The notes under the pieces were generated by a model. It did no database searches. It was given only the letters and a program-made list of their open reading frames with translations, and was not told where the DNA came from. Shown here in pieces: positions 26,574 through 35,900 of a stretch of 64,000 bases of DNA. Position 1 is the first letter of the stretch. Each line of letters opens with the position of its first letter. Origin of the DNA: Thermoleophilaceae bacterium (GTDB taxonomy: Bacteria > Actinomycetota > Thermoleophilia > Solirubrobacterales > Thermoleophilaceae); assembly GCA_036378175.1 (NCBI GenBank), contig DASUWY010000041.1, positions 1 through 64,000 on the forward strand, given 5' to 3'. Position numbers and translations under genes: made by a program.

Positions 26574-27323
26574 GTGGCAGGACATTCGAAATGGGCGCAG
26601 ATCAAGCGCAAGAAGGGCGCAACCGACGCCAAGCGCGGAAACCTCTTCACCAAGCTCGCGCGGGCGATCCAGGTGGCCGCGCGCGAGGGCGGCGGCGATC
26701 CCGCGGGCAATGCGGCGCTGGCCAATGCGATTCAGAAGGCGAAGGACGCGCGCATGCCAAAGGACAACATCGAGCGCGCGATCGCGAAGGGCACGGGCGC
26801 GGACGGAGGCGGCGAAGCCATCGAGGAGGTTCTCTACGAGGGCTACGGCCCGGGCGGCGTGGCGATCCTGGTGGAGGCCCTCACGGACAACCGCAACCGT
26901 ACGGGCTCCGAGGTGCGCCACGCCTTCTCCAAGCACGGCGGCTCGCTCGGCGAGCCCGGATCGGTGGCGTGGAACTTCGAGAAGAAGGGCGTCGCGGTGG
27001 TGGACGCGGACCGCTATGGCGAGGACGACCTCATGCCCGCGATCGACGCCGGCGCCGAAGACGTGGCGATCGACGAGAACGTGTACGAGGTGATCGCCGA
27101 GCCCACCGACTTCACCGCCGTCCGCGAGGCGCTCGAGCAGGCGGGCGTGGAGATCCAGAGCGCGGACCTGACCATGCGCGCCACCAACCGCGTGCCGGTG
27201 GAGGAGGAGCAGGTGGGCACGCTGATGCGCCTGATCGAGGCGCTCGAGGACCACGACGACGTGAACGCCGTCCACGCGAACTTCGACGTGGACGCCGCGG
27301 TGCTGGAGCGGGTGCTGGCCTAG
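26574..27323 (+). CDS. yebC: YebC/PmpR family regulatory protein
   Basis: A 249-residue YebC-family protein, linked to transcription control and to rescue of ribosomes at proline-rich stretches in various bacteria. It starts [22 protein letters not shown], followed by [33 protein letters not shown] and [14 protein letters not shown], all diagnostic. GTG 26574 fits the conserved N-terminus. It is part of the actinobacterial yebC-ruvCAB neighbourhood, though four genes now lie between yebC and ruvC. Confidence 0.96.
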   Translation: MAGHSKWAQIKRKKGATDAKRGNLFTKLARAIQVAAREGGGDPAGNAALANAIQKAKDARMPKDNIERAIAKGTGADGGGEAIEEVLYEGYGPGGVAILVEALTDNRNRTGSEVRHAFSKHGGSLGEPGSVAWNFEKKGVAVVDADRYGEDDLMPAIDAGAEDVAIDENVYEVIAEPTDFTAVREALEQAGVEIQSADLTMRATNRVPVEEEQVGTLMRLIEALEDHDDVNAVHANFDVDAAVLERVLA

Positions 27324-27329
27324 CGCCCG

Positions 27330-27977
27330 ATGATCGGACGACTTTTCGGGCGCGGCGGAGCTGAGCCACCCGCTCCCGCGGCGGGCGGGGGGCAGGAGGT
27401 GACCGTCTGGATCCGCGGCCTCGGCCGCACCGGCGGCGAGGTGGTGGTGATTTCCGGCCGCAGCGCCGAGATAGCGCTCGCGGTGGACCCGCGCTTCGGG
27501 GACGACACGATCGATACCGCGGACGCGGTGGTGGAGCACACCGCGCCGCGCGGCCTATACCGGCAGACGGGCAGCGTCTGGTTCGGCGCGCGCAACCACG
27601 TGAGCTTCACGCCGTCGCAGGAGGCCTCGCTCGTGCAGCGCCGCGACTACGTGCGCCTGCCGCTCCACCTCACGGTTGGCGCGACATTGCAGGGCGCGGC
27701 GGCGGAGCGCGAGCTCGTGGCCATCGACGTGAGCGCGAGCGGCCTGTTGCTCGGACGCACGGCCGACGCACCGCTCGAGGAGGGCAACACCGTCTGGCTC
27801 TCGATCCAGCTAGACGACGGCATGCCGCCGATCGCTCCCCGCGGAACAGTGGTGCGCGGCGCGGAGGAGGGCACCCGCGGCGTGCGCTTCGACTACATCA
27901 CCGACGATGACCAGGAACGCCTGGCCCGCTTCGTGTTGCGCGAGCAGCTGCGCTTGAGGCGGGAGGGGAAGCTGTGA
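27330..27977 (+). CDS. PilZ-domain c-di-GMP receptor (YcgR-like)
   Basis: A 215-residue protein with an N-terminal YcgR-like flagellar-brake domain (EVTVWIRGLGRTGGEVVVIS) and a C-terminal PilZ domain. The c-di-GMP binding motif is complete: RRDYVRLP (RxxxR type) near residue 108 and DVSASGLLLG (D/NxSxxG) near residue 134. It probably tunes motility, adhesion or polysaccharide export when c-di-GMP rises. It follows yebC by six bases, so the two are co-transcribed. A long hairpin ends the unit. Confidence 0.85.
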   Translation: MIGRLFGRGGAEPPAPAAGGGQEVTVWIRGLGRTGGEVVVISGRSAEIALAVDPRFGDDTIDTADAVVEHTAPRGLYRQTGSVWFGARNHVSFTPSQEASLVQRRDYVRLPLHLTVGATLQGAAAERELVAIDVSASGLLLGRTADAPLEEGNTVWLSIQLDDGMPPIAPRGTVVRGAEEGTRGVRFDYITDDDQERLARFVLREQLRLRREGKL

Positions 27978-28002
27978 TGAGGTCGCCGGCCAGACGGCAC
28001 TC

Positions 28003-28049
28003 ACGTGGTCGATCTACACGCTGATAGTCAGCGCTTCGATCGACCACGT
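28003..28049. terminator. 47-bp near-perfect palindrome between convergent genes
   Basis: Outer arms ACGTGGTCGAT (28003-28013) / ATCGACCACGT (28039-28049) enclose an inner hairpin CGCTGA-TAG-TCAGCG (28019-28033). The site lies between the convergent PilZ and cupin genes, so a bidirectional terminator is likely. CCCTTT follows on the plus strand. Confidence 0.65.
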
Positions 28050-28080
28050 CCCTTTCGACCCTCAGCCCGCGTCCGGGCCG

Positions 28081-28551
28081 CTACGCGCGACTCGTGCTCA
28101 GTGTGGAGAGCTGCTCCGTGTCGTAGCGCTTGCGCAGCGCGGCGATCGCCTCGCCATCGGGCGGCCCGTCCGCCGCGAGGATGTCGGCGAGCTCGTCGAA
28201 GTAGCGGTCGTGCGTGGGCGGCGAGGTGATCAGCAGGAACTTCGCCGGGGCCTCGCTGCGGTTGGCGAACGCGTGCGGCACACCCGGTGGCACGAACACA
28301 GTGGCGCCGGGGCCCGCTGTGAGGGTCTCGTCACCGGCGCGGAACTCGAGCTCGCCATCGAGGACGTACCACGACTCCTCGAGCCGCTCGTGCACATGGA
28401 GCCCCGTGTCGAACCCGGGCGCCGCAACCCACTCCTGAAAGCTCGCGCCAGCAGCCTGTGAGCTCTCGACCTTGAACCCGACGGTGGTGCCGCGCAGTGA
28501 CACCGACCGACCCTCATTCGCCTGCAGGAAAAGGGCTGCCTGCTCGCTCAT
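28081..28551 (-). CDS. Cupin-domain protein
   Basis: A 156-residue single-domain cupin. Motif 1 (GLHVHERLEESWYVLDGELEF) and motif 2 (VFVPPGVPHAFANR) carry the His and Glu metal ligands. Small cupins of this type can be dioxygenases, isomerases or sensors; the activity is unknown. It is divergent from a CGNR regulator gene, and the 42-base gap contains an operator-like palindrome. The regulator probably controls it. Confidence 0.82.
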   Translation of the reverse strand: MSEQAALFLQANEGRSVSLRGTTVGFKVESSQAAGASFQEWVAAPGFDTGLHVHERLEESWYVLDGELEFRAGDETLTAGPGATVFVPPGVPHAFANRSEAPAKFLLITSPPTHDRYFDELADILAADGPPDGEAIAALRKRYDTEQLSTLSTSRA

Positions 28552-28568
28552 CCAAACCTCCGGGTCGC

Positions 28569-28590
28569 GTTACCGGTTGGTACAGTAACC
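28569..28590. promoter_or_regulatory. Operator-like inverted repeat between divergent genes
   Basis: GTTAC (28569-28573) and GTAAC (28585-28589) are inverted around TTGGTACA, with GTTACCGG and GTAACCGG also forming a direct repeat. It occupies the 42-base gap between the cupin and CGNR starts and is AT-richer than its surroundings. Likely a shared promoter/operator; the binding protein is inferred to be the CGNR regulator. Confidence 0.45.
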
Positions 28591-28593
28591 GGC

Positions 28594-29202
28594 GTGGAGA
28601 ACGCGGTCAACGTCAATGCGGAGACGAACGAGCAGCGGGCGTTCATCGCGATCTCAGGTCACCGTGCGCTCGACCTGCTCGCGACCCTGCGCGACCGTCA
28701 CCGAGATCCGATCGAGTGCCTGCGTGATCCGGCCGACCTCGACCGCTGGCTAAAGGCGGTGGGGCTGCCGCTGGGGGCAAGTGCCCGCGCGTCGGACGTG
28801 CAGGATGCGCGGCGGCTCCGGGAGGCGATCAACGATCTCACCCGTGCTGTGCTTGCCCAGCGCTCGCCGCCGGCAGGCGCCGTTCGCGAGCTGAACGAGT
28901 GGGCGCGGCGGTCCGCGCTCGCTCCCCAAACCGACTCTGCGCTCACGCTCGAGTGGGCGGCGGATGAGCCCGTGCACGGGGCGCTGGCGCTGGTCGCGCG
29001 TGAGGCGGTGGAGCTTCTCACCGGCCCCGAGCGCGCGCTGATCCGCGAATGTGCCGCCGCGCCGGAGTGCTCGCGCGTGTACCTCGACCGTTCGCGCTCC
29101 GGCCGGCGGCGCTGGTGTCACATGGACTGGTGCGGCAGCCGCGCGAAGATGGCGAGCTATCGGCAGCGGCAGCGGCAGCGCGAGGCCCAGCCGGCGACCT
29201 AG
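28594..29202 (+). CDS. CGNR zinc-finger / ABATE-domain regulator
   Basis: A 202-residue putative stress-induced transcription factor. The N-terminal ABATE domain (about residues 18-150) is followed by the zinc-finger segment CAAAPECSRVYLDRSRSGRR and CHMDWCGSRAKMASYR, the CGNR family signature with four cysteines. The usual Asn of CGNR is Ser here. GTG 28594 starts the protein just after the operator-like repeat. The divergent cupin gene is its probable target. The 3' end overlaps the convergent PRC-barrel gene by four bases. Confidence 0.82.
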   Translation: MENAVNVNAETNEQRAFIAISGHRALDLLATLRDRHRDPIECLRDPADLDRWLKAVGLPLGASARASDVQDARRLREAINDLTRAVLAQRSPPAGAVRELNEWARRSALAPQTDSALTLEWAADEPVHGALALVAREAVELLTGPERALIRECAAAPECSRVYLDRSRSGRRRWCHMDWCGSRAKMASYRQRQRQREAQPAT

Positions 29203-29549
29203 CGGTTCCCCCAGCGCCGCTTCCAGTCGCGCCCGGCCCGCTTCGTGCGGCGCACGATCGTGGCCTGGTCCCAGCGCTGCTTCAGCACCGACTGCGGGGC
29301 AGACAGCGCCACAGCCTCCTCGGCGGTGATCGTGAGCGTCACCGCACGCTCGGCAATCCGAGCGACCTCCGGCGCGTCCACGAAGCGCAGCCCCGCCTTC
29401 GTCTCCACCACGATCCCGTCGAAGATGTTCTCGCGCGCGTTGTCGAGCACCCGCCGCACCTTCCCGACCTCCGCGCCGTCCGACCCACGCACCAGGGTGC
29501 CGCGCGGGAGCGCCTTGTACGAGATCGCGTGGCCATCGTCAAAGTCCAC
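29199..29549 (-). CDS. PRC-barrel domain protein
   Basis: A 116-residue protein with a PRC-barrel-like beta domain: ALPRGTLVRGSDGAEVGKVRRVLDN followed by FDGIVVETKAGLRFVDAPEV. A basic C-terminal tail (VRRTKRAGRDWKRRWGNR) could bind nucleic acid or ribosomes. PRC-barrels occur in RimM and photosynthetic reaction centre subunit H. Specific function is unknown. It is divergent from ruvC. Confidence 0.72.
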   Translation of the reverse strand: MDFDDGHAISYKALPRGTLVRGSDGAEVGKVRRVLDNARENIFDGIVVETKAGLRFVDAPEVARIAERAVTLTITAEEAVALSAPQSVLKQRWDQATIVRRTKRAGRDWKRRWGNR

Positions 29550-29618
29550 GGAGCGAAATTAGCCGACAAAGCCGCCGCCGGGGCGAAGGCGTCCGCTCCC
29601 GAACGCAGAATCACCCCA

Positions 29619-30110
29619 GTGGTGATCGTCCTTGGCATCGACCCCGGCACCGCCCACACCGGCTACGGCGTGGTGCTCGCCCGCGGCGGCACGCTCGCGG
29701 CGCTCGACGGCGGAGTGCTGCGCACCGCGCCAACCAGCTCGCTCGAGCAGCGCCTCGCGCATATCCACGAGCAGGTGTGCGGACTGATCGAGGAGCACCA
29801 GCCCGAGGCCATGGCGGTCGAGGATCTCTTCTTCGGCCAGAACGCCCGCAGCGCCTTTGCCGTGGGACAGGCGCGGGGCGTCACGCTTCTCGCGGCCGGC
29901 CAGGCGGGGGTCCCCTGCTTCTCCTACACGCCTCAGGCGGTCAAGCAGGCCGTCTGTGGCAGCGGCCGCGCGGACAAGGGGCAGGTGCAGCGGATGGTGG
30001 GCGCGCTGCTCAAGCTGCCCGCTCCTCCCGAGCCGGACCACGCGGCGGACGCGCTGGCGGTCGCGATCTGCCACGCCAACGGCGCGCGCATGAAGGCGGC
30101 GATCGCGTGA
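29619..30110 (+). CDS. ruvC: Holliday junction resolvase RuvC
   Basis: Endonuclease that cuts Holliday junctions brought by RuvAB. It begins VIVLGIDPGTAHTGYGVVLA with the first catalytic Asp, then the second acidic motif VEDLFFGQNARSAFAVGQARG, and finishes with PDHAADALAVAICH containing the last acidic pair. Start is GTG 29619 or the adjacent GTG 29622; neither has a clear ribosome site. The TGA overlaps the ruvA GTG, so ruvC, ruvA and ruvB form one translationally coupled operon. Confidence 0.95.
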   Translation: MVIVLGIDPGTAHTGYGVVLARGGTLAALDGGVLRTAPTSSLEQRLAHIHEQVCGLIEEHQPEAMAVEDLFFGQNARSAFAVGQARGVTLLAAGQAGVPCFSYTPQAVKQAVCGSGRADKGQVQRMVGALLKLPAPPEPDHAADALAVAICHANGARMKAAIA

Positions 30111-30685
30111 TCGCGTCGGTGCGAGGCACGGTCACCGTCCGGCGCCCGGATCACGTGGTGATCGAATGCGGCGGCGTGGGCTACAGGCTCGCGGTGTCCG
30201 CCGAGACGCTCAAGGCGGTGCCTTCGATCGGCAAGGAGGCGCTGCTTCAGTCCCACCTCGTGATGCGCGATGACGGCATCAACCTCTACGGCTTCGGCAG
30301 CGAGGAGGAGCGCGAGCTGTTCCTGCTGCTGATCGGCGTTCAGGGAGTGGGGCCGAAGGTCGCGCTCGCGGTCCTGTCCGGCGGCACCACCCGGGAGCTG
30401 CTCCGCGCGATCGGCGCGGGGGACAGCGCTCGCTTCCAGGCGGTGCCCGGGATCGGCAAGCGCACGGCGGACCGGATCATCGTCGAGCTGCGCGAGAAGG
30501 TGGCGGGCGAGGCCGGCGCGGTCGACGAGATCGTGATCACGAAGACCGACGATCCGCGAACCCTCGCACGGCAGGGGCTCGTGGGACTCGGGTTCAGCGC
30601 CCAGGAGGCCGACGAGCTGCTCGCCGAGGCGGCGGGCGACACGCCCGAGGAACTGATCGGCGAGGCGCTGAGGGCGTCGCGATGA
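30107..30685 (+). CDS. ruvA: Holliday junction DNA-binding protein RuvA
   Basis: A 192-residue junction-binding subunit that guides RuvB. Domain I has [26 protein letters not shown] (split here over residues 1-26). The two helix-hairpin-helix motifs [16 protein letters not shown] and [20 protein letters not shown] follow, and a C-terminal RuvB-binding UBA-like domain ends with [22 protein letters not shown] 30107 overlaps the ruvC stop; the TGA overlaps the ruvB ATG. Confidence 0.96.
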   Translation: MIASVRGTVTVRRPDHVVIECGGVGYRLAVSAETLKAVPSIGKEALLQSHLVMRDDGINLYGFGSEEERELFLLLIGVQGVGPKVALAVLSGGTTRELLRAIGAGDSARFQAVPGIGKRTADRIIVELREKVAGEAGAVDEIVITKTDDPRTLARQGLVGLGFSAQEADELLAEAAGDTPEELIGEALRASR

Positions 30686-31734
30686 GCCCCGAGCAAGGCG
30701 GCATCCGCACACCGGGCGTGGAGCGCATCCAGGCGGCGCCAGCGTTCGGCGCGGACGAGGAGCTCGACCGGTCGCTGCGGCCACGCAGGCTCGCGGACTT
30801 CGTCGGCCAGCAGGCGGTGAAGGACCAGCTCAGCGTGTTCATCGAGGCGGCCAAGCAGCGAGGCGAGGCGCTCGACCACGTACTGCTCGCCGGGCCGCCA
30901 GGGCTCGGCAAGACGTCGCTCGCGCAGATCGTGGCCGCGGAGCTGGACGTGCCGTTCGTGCAGACCGCCGGGCCGGCTCTCGAGCGGAAGGGCGACGTCG
31001 CCGCCTTCCTCACCGCGCTCGAGCCAGGCTCCGTGTTCTTCGTGGATGAGATCCATCGCCTGCCGCGGGCGCTCGAGGAGACCTTCTATCCCGCGATGGA
31101 GGACCGCCGCCTGCCGATCACCGTGGGCCAGGGCGCGGGGGCGCGGGTGGTCACGCTCGACCTGCCGCCGTTCACCCTCATCGGGGCCACCACGCGCGCG
31201 GGATTGCTCACCACGCCGTTGCGCGATCGCTTCGGCGTCACCCACCGGCTCGACCTGTATGAGCCGGGGGACCTCGCGAGGATCGTCCGTCGCTCCGCCG
31301 GGATCCTCGACGTGGACATCGACGACGCGGGCGCGGTGGTGATCGCCTCGCGCTCGCGCGGCACGCCGCGCGTGGCCAACAGGCTCCTCAAGCGCGTGCG
31401 CGACTACGCGGAGGTGCGCGGCGCCGGCCATATCGACGGGGAGATCGCGGAGGAGGCGCTCGACCTGCTCGAGGTGGATCACGCGGGGCTCGACCGGCTC
31501 GACCGCGACATCCTGCGGACCATCGTCGAGAAGTTCGAGGGTGGCCCGGTCGGCCTCTCCACGCTGGCGGTGGCGGTGGGGGAGGAGGCGGACACGATCG
31601 AGGACGTCTACGAGCCCTACCTGCTGCAGCAGGGCTTCATCAAGCGCACCCCGCGCGGGCGGGTGGCCACGGCGGCTGCGTTCGAGCACCTCGGCGTCAA
31701 GCGCCCCGAGCACCACGCGGCCAGCCTGTTCTAG
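30682..31734 (+). CDS. ruvB: Holliday junction branch-migration ATPase RuvB
   Basis: A 350-residue AAA+ motor. Start region [23 protein letters not shown], Walker [12 protein letters not shown], Walker [12 protein letters not shown], sensor 1 [19 protein letters not shown], and the C-terminal winged helix [15 protein letters not shown] are all typical. ATG 30682 overlaps the ruvA stop. Ten bases separate it from the next gene, which may be in the same transcript. Confidence 0.97.
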   Translation: MSPEQGGIRTPGVERIQAAPAFGADEELDRSLRPRRLADFVGQQAVKDQLSVFIEAAKQRGEALDHVLLAGPPGLGKTSLAQIVAAELDVPFVQTAGPALERKGDVAAFLTALEPGSVFFVDEIHRLPRALEETFYPAMEDRRLPITVGQGAGARVVTLDLPPFTLIGATTRAGLLTTPLRDRFGVTHRLDLYEPGDLARIVRRSAGILDVDIDDAGAVVIASRSRGTPRVANRLLKRVRDYAEVRGAGHIDGEIAEEALDLLEVDHAGLDRLDRDILRTIVEKFEGGPVGLSTLAVAVGEEADTIEDVYEPYLLQQGFIKRTPRGRVATAAAFEHLGVKRPEHHAASLF

Positions 31735-31744
31735 GCTTGACTCG

Positions 31745-32398
31745 ATGGCCGAGGACTGGCGCGTAAAGGTCGAATTCCCGCACGAGGAGCACGGGCACCG
31801 GCTCTCGGGCTTCCTGCGCGATCACCACGAGGTCGAGGAGGACCTCGCCGAGCGGCTGCGCGGCCGCGTGGTGGTGAGCCAGGACGGCCCAGTGCTGTTC
31901 CTCTACGCCGAGACTCGCGACCAGGCCGAGGCCGCGATCGAGGTGGTGCGCTCCTTCCTCAAGGAGTACGACCAGCAGGCCACGGTCGAGCTCGCGCGCT
32001 GGCACGACGTCGAGGAGCGCTGGGAGGACCCCTCGGTGCCGCTCCCGGATACACCGGGCGAGGTACGCCAGGAGCGGGAGAAGCTCACGGAGGCCGAGCG
32101 TGAGGAGTCCAAGGAGGACCGCATGGACGAGTGGGAGGTGCAGATCGTGCTGCCCGACCACCGCTCCACGAAGAAGCTCGCCGACAAGCTCGAGGCGGAG
32201 GGCATGAATCCGCTGAGGCGCTGGCGCTTCCTGGTGATCCCGGTGCCGAGCGAGGACGACGGGAACACGCTGGCGGATCGGCTCCGTCAGGAGGCGCCCG
32301 CGGACGCGAAGATCGCCGTGGAGGCCTCCTATGGCCAGGTGGTGGCCGACAATCCGAGGCTCAGCGCATTTTCGATCTTCGGCGGACTCGGCGGCTAA
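31745..32398 (+). CDS. Conserved hypothetical with two similar alpha/beta halves
   Basis: A 217-residue acidic protein. The N-terminal half begins WRVKVEFPHEEHGHRLSGFL and the C-terminal half WEVQIVLPDHRSTKKLADKL. Each is a beta strand then a helix with a charged pattern, and each is followed by a second strand (GPVLFLYAETRDQAE; RRWRFLVIPVPSEDD), suggesting duplicated ferredoxin-like folds. A charged linker (REKLTEAEREESKEDR) joins them. No known function. Position right after ruvB suggests co-transcription. Confidence 0.7.
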   Translation: MAEDWRVKVEFPHEEHGHRLSGFLRDHHEVEEDLAERLRGRVVVSQDGPVLFLYAETRDQAEAAIEVVRSFLKEYDQQATVELARWHDVEERWEDPSVPLPDTPGEVRQEREKLTEAEREESKEDRMDEWEVQIVLPDHRSTKKLADKLEAEGMNPLRRWRFLVIPVPSEDDGNTLADRLRQEAPADAKIAVEASYGQVVADNPRLSAFSIFGGLGG

Positions 32399-32466
32399 GG
32401 AACTGCTAAGGCTAAGCTGGGGAGTCCGTTCGGCGCAGGGGAGCGCCTACTCTTCGACAGGAACAC

Positions 32467-32913
32467 ATGCCTCATTTCATCTGTCCCAACTGCGGTAATC
32501 GCACGCTTTCGGGGGAGCGCACCGCAGGCTTCACCACTCGCGCGAAGGGCTGCTCCAAGTGTGGCTTCGGCTTCCTCTTCGAGCTGCTCGACGACTACTA
32601 CCCGGCGCCCAACGCCGCGTTCGTGATCTGCGATCAGGAGGCCCGCGTGATCGGCTTTGGCCGCGGGGTCCGCGAGCTCACCGGCCTGGGCGAGACCGAA
32701 GCGGTCGGCCAGCCGGTGCGCGACGTGCTCGGGCTCACCTTCCAGAACGGCGACGACCACATCGGCACCGCCCTCGAGTGGGGCGTGCGGGTGCTCGACA
32801 AGCCCGTGACCGTGCACGCGGAGGGCGACCGCCCCGAGCCCGCCACCGCGGACATCTTCCCTGCCTACGACGAGGACGGCGGCCTGCTGCTCGTCCTCAC
32901 CCCCAAGTCCTGA
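32467..32913 (+). CDS. Zinc-ribbon plus PAS-domain protein
   Basis: A 148-residue protein. Residues 1-38 form a zinc ribbon with CPNC (6-9) and CSKC (29-32). From about residue 45 a PAS-like fold follows: YYPAPNAAFVICDQEARVIGFGRGVRELTG, then VGQPVRDVLGL and the closing strand GGLLLVLTPKS. There is no output domain, so it may act by protein contact or nucleic-acid binding. It lies five bases before secDF, where actinobacteria normally have yajC; it is not YajC-like. Confidence 0.7.
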   Translation: MPHFICPNCGNRTLSGERTAGFTTRAKGCSKCGFGFLFELLDDYYPAPNAAFVICDQEARVIGFGRGVRELTGLGETEAVGQPVRDVLGLTFQNGDDHIGTALEWGVRVLDKPVTVHAEGDRPEPATADIFPAYDEDGGLLLVLTPKS

Positions 32914-32917
32914 GTCG

Positions 32918-35900
32918 ATGACGAGCGCCCGGCGCAACGCTTTCGTGCTGCTCGTAGTGGTGGCGCTCATCCTCCTGTCCGGGCTCGTGATCCTCAGCAA
33001 GCCCACGCGGCTCGGGCTCGACCTCAAGGGAGGCGTGCAGCTCATCTACCAGGGCGAGCCTACGCCGCAGGTGCCCAAGGTCACGCCCGAGGCGATCGAC
33101 AACGCGATCTCCACGATCCGCAAGCGCACCGACGCTCTCGGTGTGTCCGAGCCAGAGATCCAGCGCTCGGCGGACAACCAGATCTCGATCGGGTTGCCGG
33201 ACGTGAAGAACGTCGCACGCGCGGAGCAGCAGGTGGGAAGCACGGCCCAGCTCCAGTTCTACGACTGGGAGCCCAACATCTACGAGGGGCCCAACAAGCT
33301 GGTGGACCCGAACACCGCGGCCACCAACAACGCGCCGAGCAGCCCGATCTTCAACCTCTACGACGCGGTGCTGCGCGGCTCTCAGTCGAAGCCGCGCGCC
33401 GAGCCCACCGACGTTCCCGCGGGCGGCCCCGACCCGGCGGTGGTGAAGCGCTTCAACGGGAACCAGCAGCAGATCCAGCAGTACTACGACAACAAGAACG
33501 ACACCTCGGGCGACAAGTACTACCTCTTCGGTCCGGCGGCGGGCAAGGGTCAGAAGCCGCGGCCGCTACAGGGCGGGGAGCCGGCGTCGAGCTGCCAGGA
33601 GCTGCTCTCCGACTACACGAACAAGCTGAACAGGGCGGGCCCGAAGCCGGCGCCGCGGCCTGTGATCAAGAACACCCAGTGCCGCGCGGAGCTGCAGGCG
33701 CTCGGCACGGCCGGCCCGCCCCAGGGCAGCCAGGTGCTGAAGGTGCCGAAGGGCGTGGTGATCATCGGCGCGCAGGCCACCCAGGGCGCCAAGCCCGGCA
33801 CCCCGCCGCCCGGCTACTTCGTCCTCGAGGACGACTCGGCGCTCTCAGGCTCGGACATCCGCAATCCCAAGCAGCAGACCGACCAGTCCGGCGCCCCCAA
33901 CGTCACCTTCAACTTCAGCGGCTTCGGCCGCCGCCAGTTCGCGGCAACCACCAAGCGGATCGCGCAGCGCGGCGCGGCTCAGCTACTGCCGCCCGGCACC
34001 CCGCCCGCGAACGCGGATCAGCGCTTCGCGATCACGCTCGACAACCAGATCGTGTCGCTCGCCACGGTGGACTTCCGCGACAACCCGGACGGCATCGACG
34101 GCCGCACCGGAGCGGAGATCGACCACATCGGCTCGATCCAGGAGGCGAACGACCTCGCGCAGAACCTGCGTATCGGCGCCCTGCCGATCAACCTCAAGCT
34201 GATCTCGAAGACGCAGGTGTCCTCCACGCTCGGCAAGCAGGCGCTCCACCAGGGCCTGGTCGCGGGCGCGGTGGGCCTCGCGCTCACGCTGATCTTCCTG
34301 CTCAGCTTCTACCGCGTGCTCGGGGTGGTGGCCGCGCTCGGACTCCTGGTCTACGCGATCCTGCTCTACGCGCTCATCAAGCTCATCCCGATCACGCTCA
34401 CGCTGCCGGGCATCGCGGGCATGATCCTCACGCTCGGCGTGGCGGCGGACGCCAACATCGTCATCTTCGAGCGAATAAAGGAAGAGGTACGTGGCGGCGC
34501 GTCCATCCCGCGCGCCATCTCCCAGGGCTACGGCAAGGCGCTCAAGGCGATCATCGACGCGAACGTCGTCACGATCGGCGTGGCCTTCATCCTCTTCATG
34601 CTCGCCACGAGCTCGGTGAAGGGCTTCGCGTTCACGCTGCTGGTCGGCACGCTCGTCTCGCTCTTCACGGCGGTGCTGTTCACCTCGGCGCTCCTGGGTT
34701 CCCTCTCGCGCACGCGGATTCTGCGCAACAAGCACGCCCTGGCGGCCGGCAAGGAGCGGATCCGCTGGCACTTCGACTTCATGGGCAAGTCCAAGTGGTT
34801 CTTCGCGATGTCGGGCGTGATCATCTGCGCCGGCGCCCTCGCGATCGCCGGCCTCGGCGTGAACTTCGGAATCGACTTCGAGTCGGGCACCCGCATCACC
34901 ACCCCCGTAGAGCGGCCGGCCAACGTCACCGCGGTCCGCAACGCCATCGCGCCGCTTGGCTACGGAGACGCGAAGATCCAGCAGGTCCAGGACAAGCAGC
35001 TCGGGCAACACGTCTTCCAGATCACGGTGAAGAAGCTGCCGCCGAACCAGGTGAACAAGGTCGAGAACGCGCTCGATCAGAAGTTCGGCGTGGTGCGGGC
35101 GAACTTCTCGGCCGACTCCGTGGGACCGACCTTCGGCGCCCAGATCGCGAAGACCGCCCTGATCGCGATCATCGCATCGCTCGTCCTGATCTCGCTCTAT
35201 ATCGGGCTGAGATTCGAGTTCAAGTTCGCGGTGCCCGTGCTGATCTCGCTCGCGCACGACCTCTTCATCACCGCGGGCGTGTACGCGCTCTTCCAGCGCG
35301 AGGTCACGGCGGACACCGTGGCGGCCCTGTTGACGATCCTCGGTTATTCGCTCTACGACACGATCATCGTGTTCGACCGAATACGCGAGAACGTGCCGCG
35401 CATGCCGCGGGCCACGTTCTCCCAGATCGTGAACCGCTCGATGGCCGAGGTGCTTACACGGTCGCTGGCCACAAGCCTCTCGACGCTGCTGCCGATCATC
35501 GCGCTGCTCGCGTTCGGCGGGCAGACGCTGAAGGACTTCGGCTTCGCGCTGCTCGTGGGCGTGATCTCCGGCGCGTACTCGTCGATCTTCATCGCCAGCC
35601 CCGTGCTCACGCACTGGAAGGAGCGCGAGCCGGTGTACGTGCGCAGGCGGCAGCTCGCGCTCGAGGACTTCGGCGGCGTGGTGCCCGCGTACGCGCCGGG
35701 GACCTTCGGCGAGCAGGAGGGCGAGGTCGCGGCCACGCCCGCGCGCCGCGGTCCCGAGCAGCGTCAGCGGCTGGGGCGGGCTGGGCGGCCGTCGGCGCGG
35801 CCGGTGCGCGGTAACGGGCCGAGCGGTGGCGCGGCGCCCGCCGCCGGCACGGCGGTGGAGGAGCCACCCGCTCCGCAGGCGCCGGAGCCCGAGGAGATCG

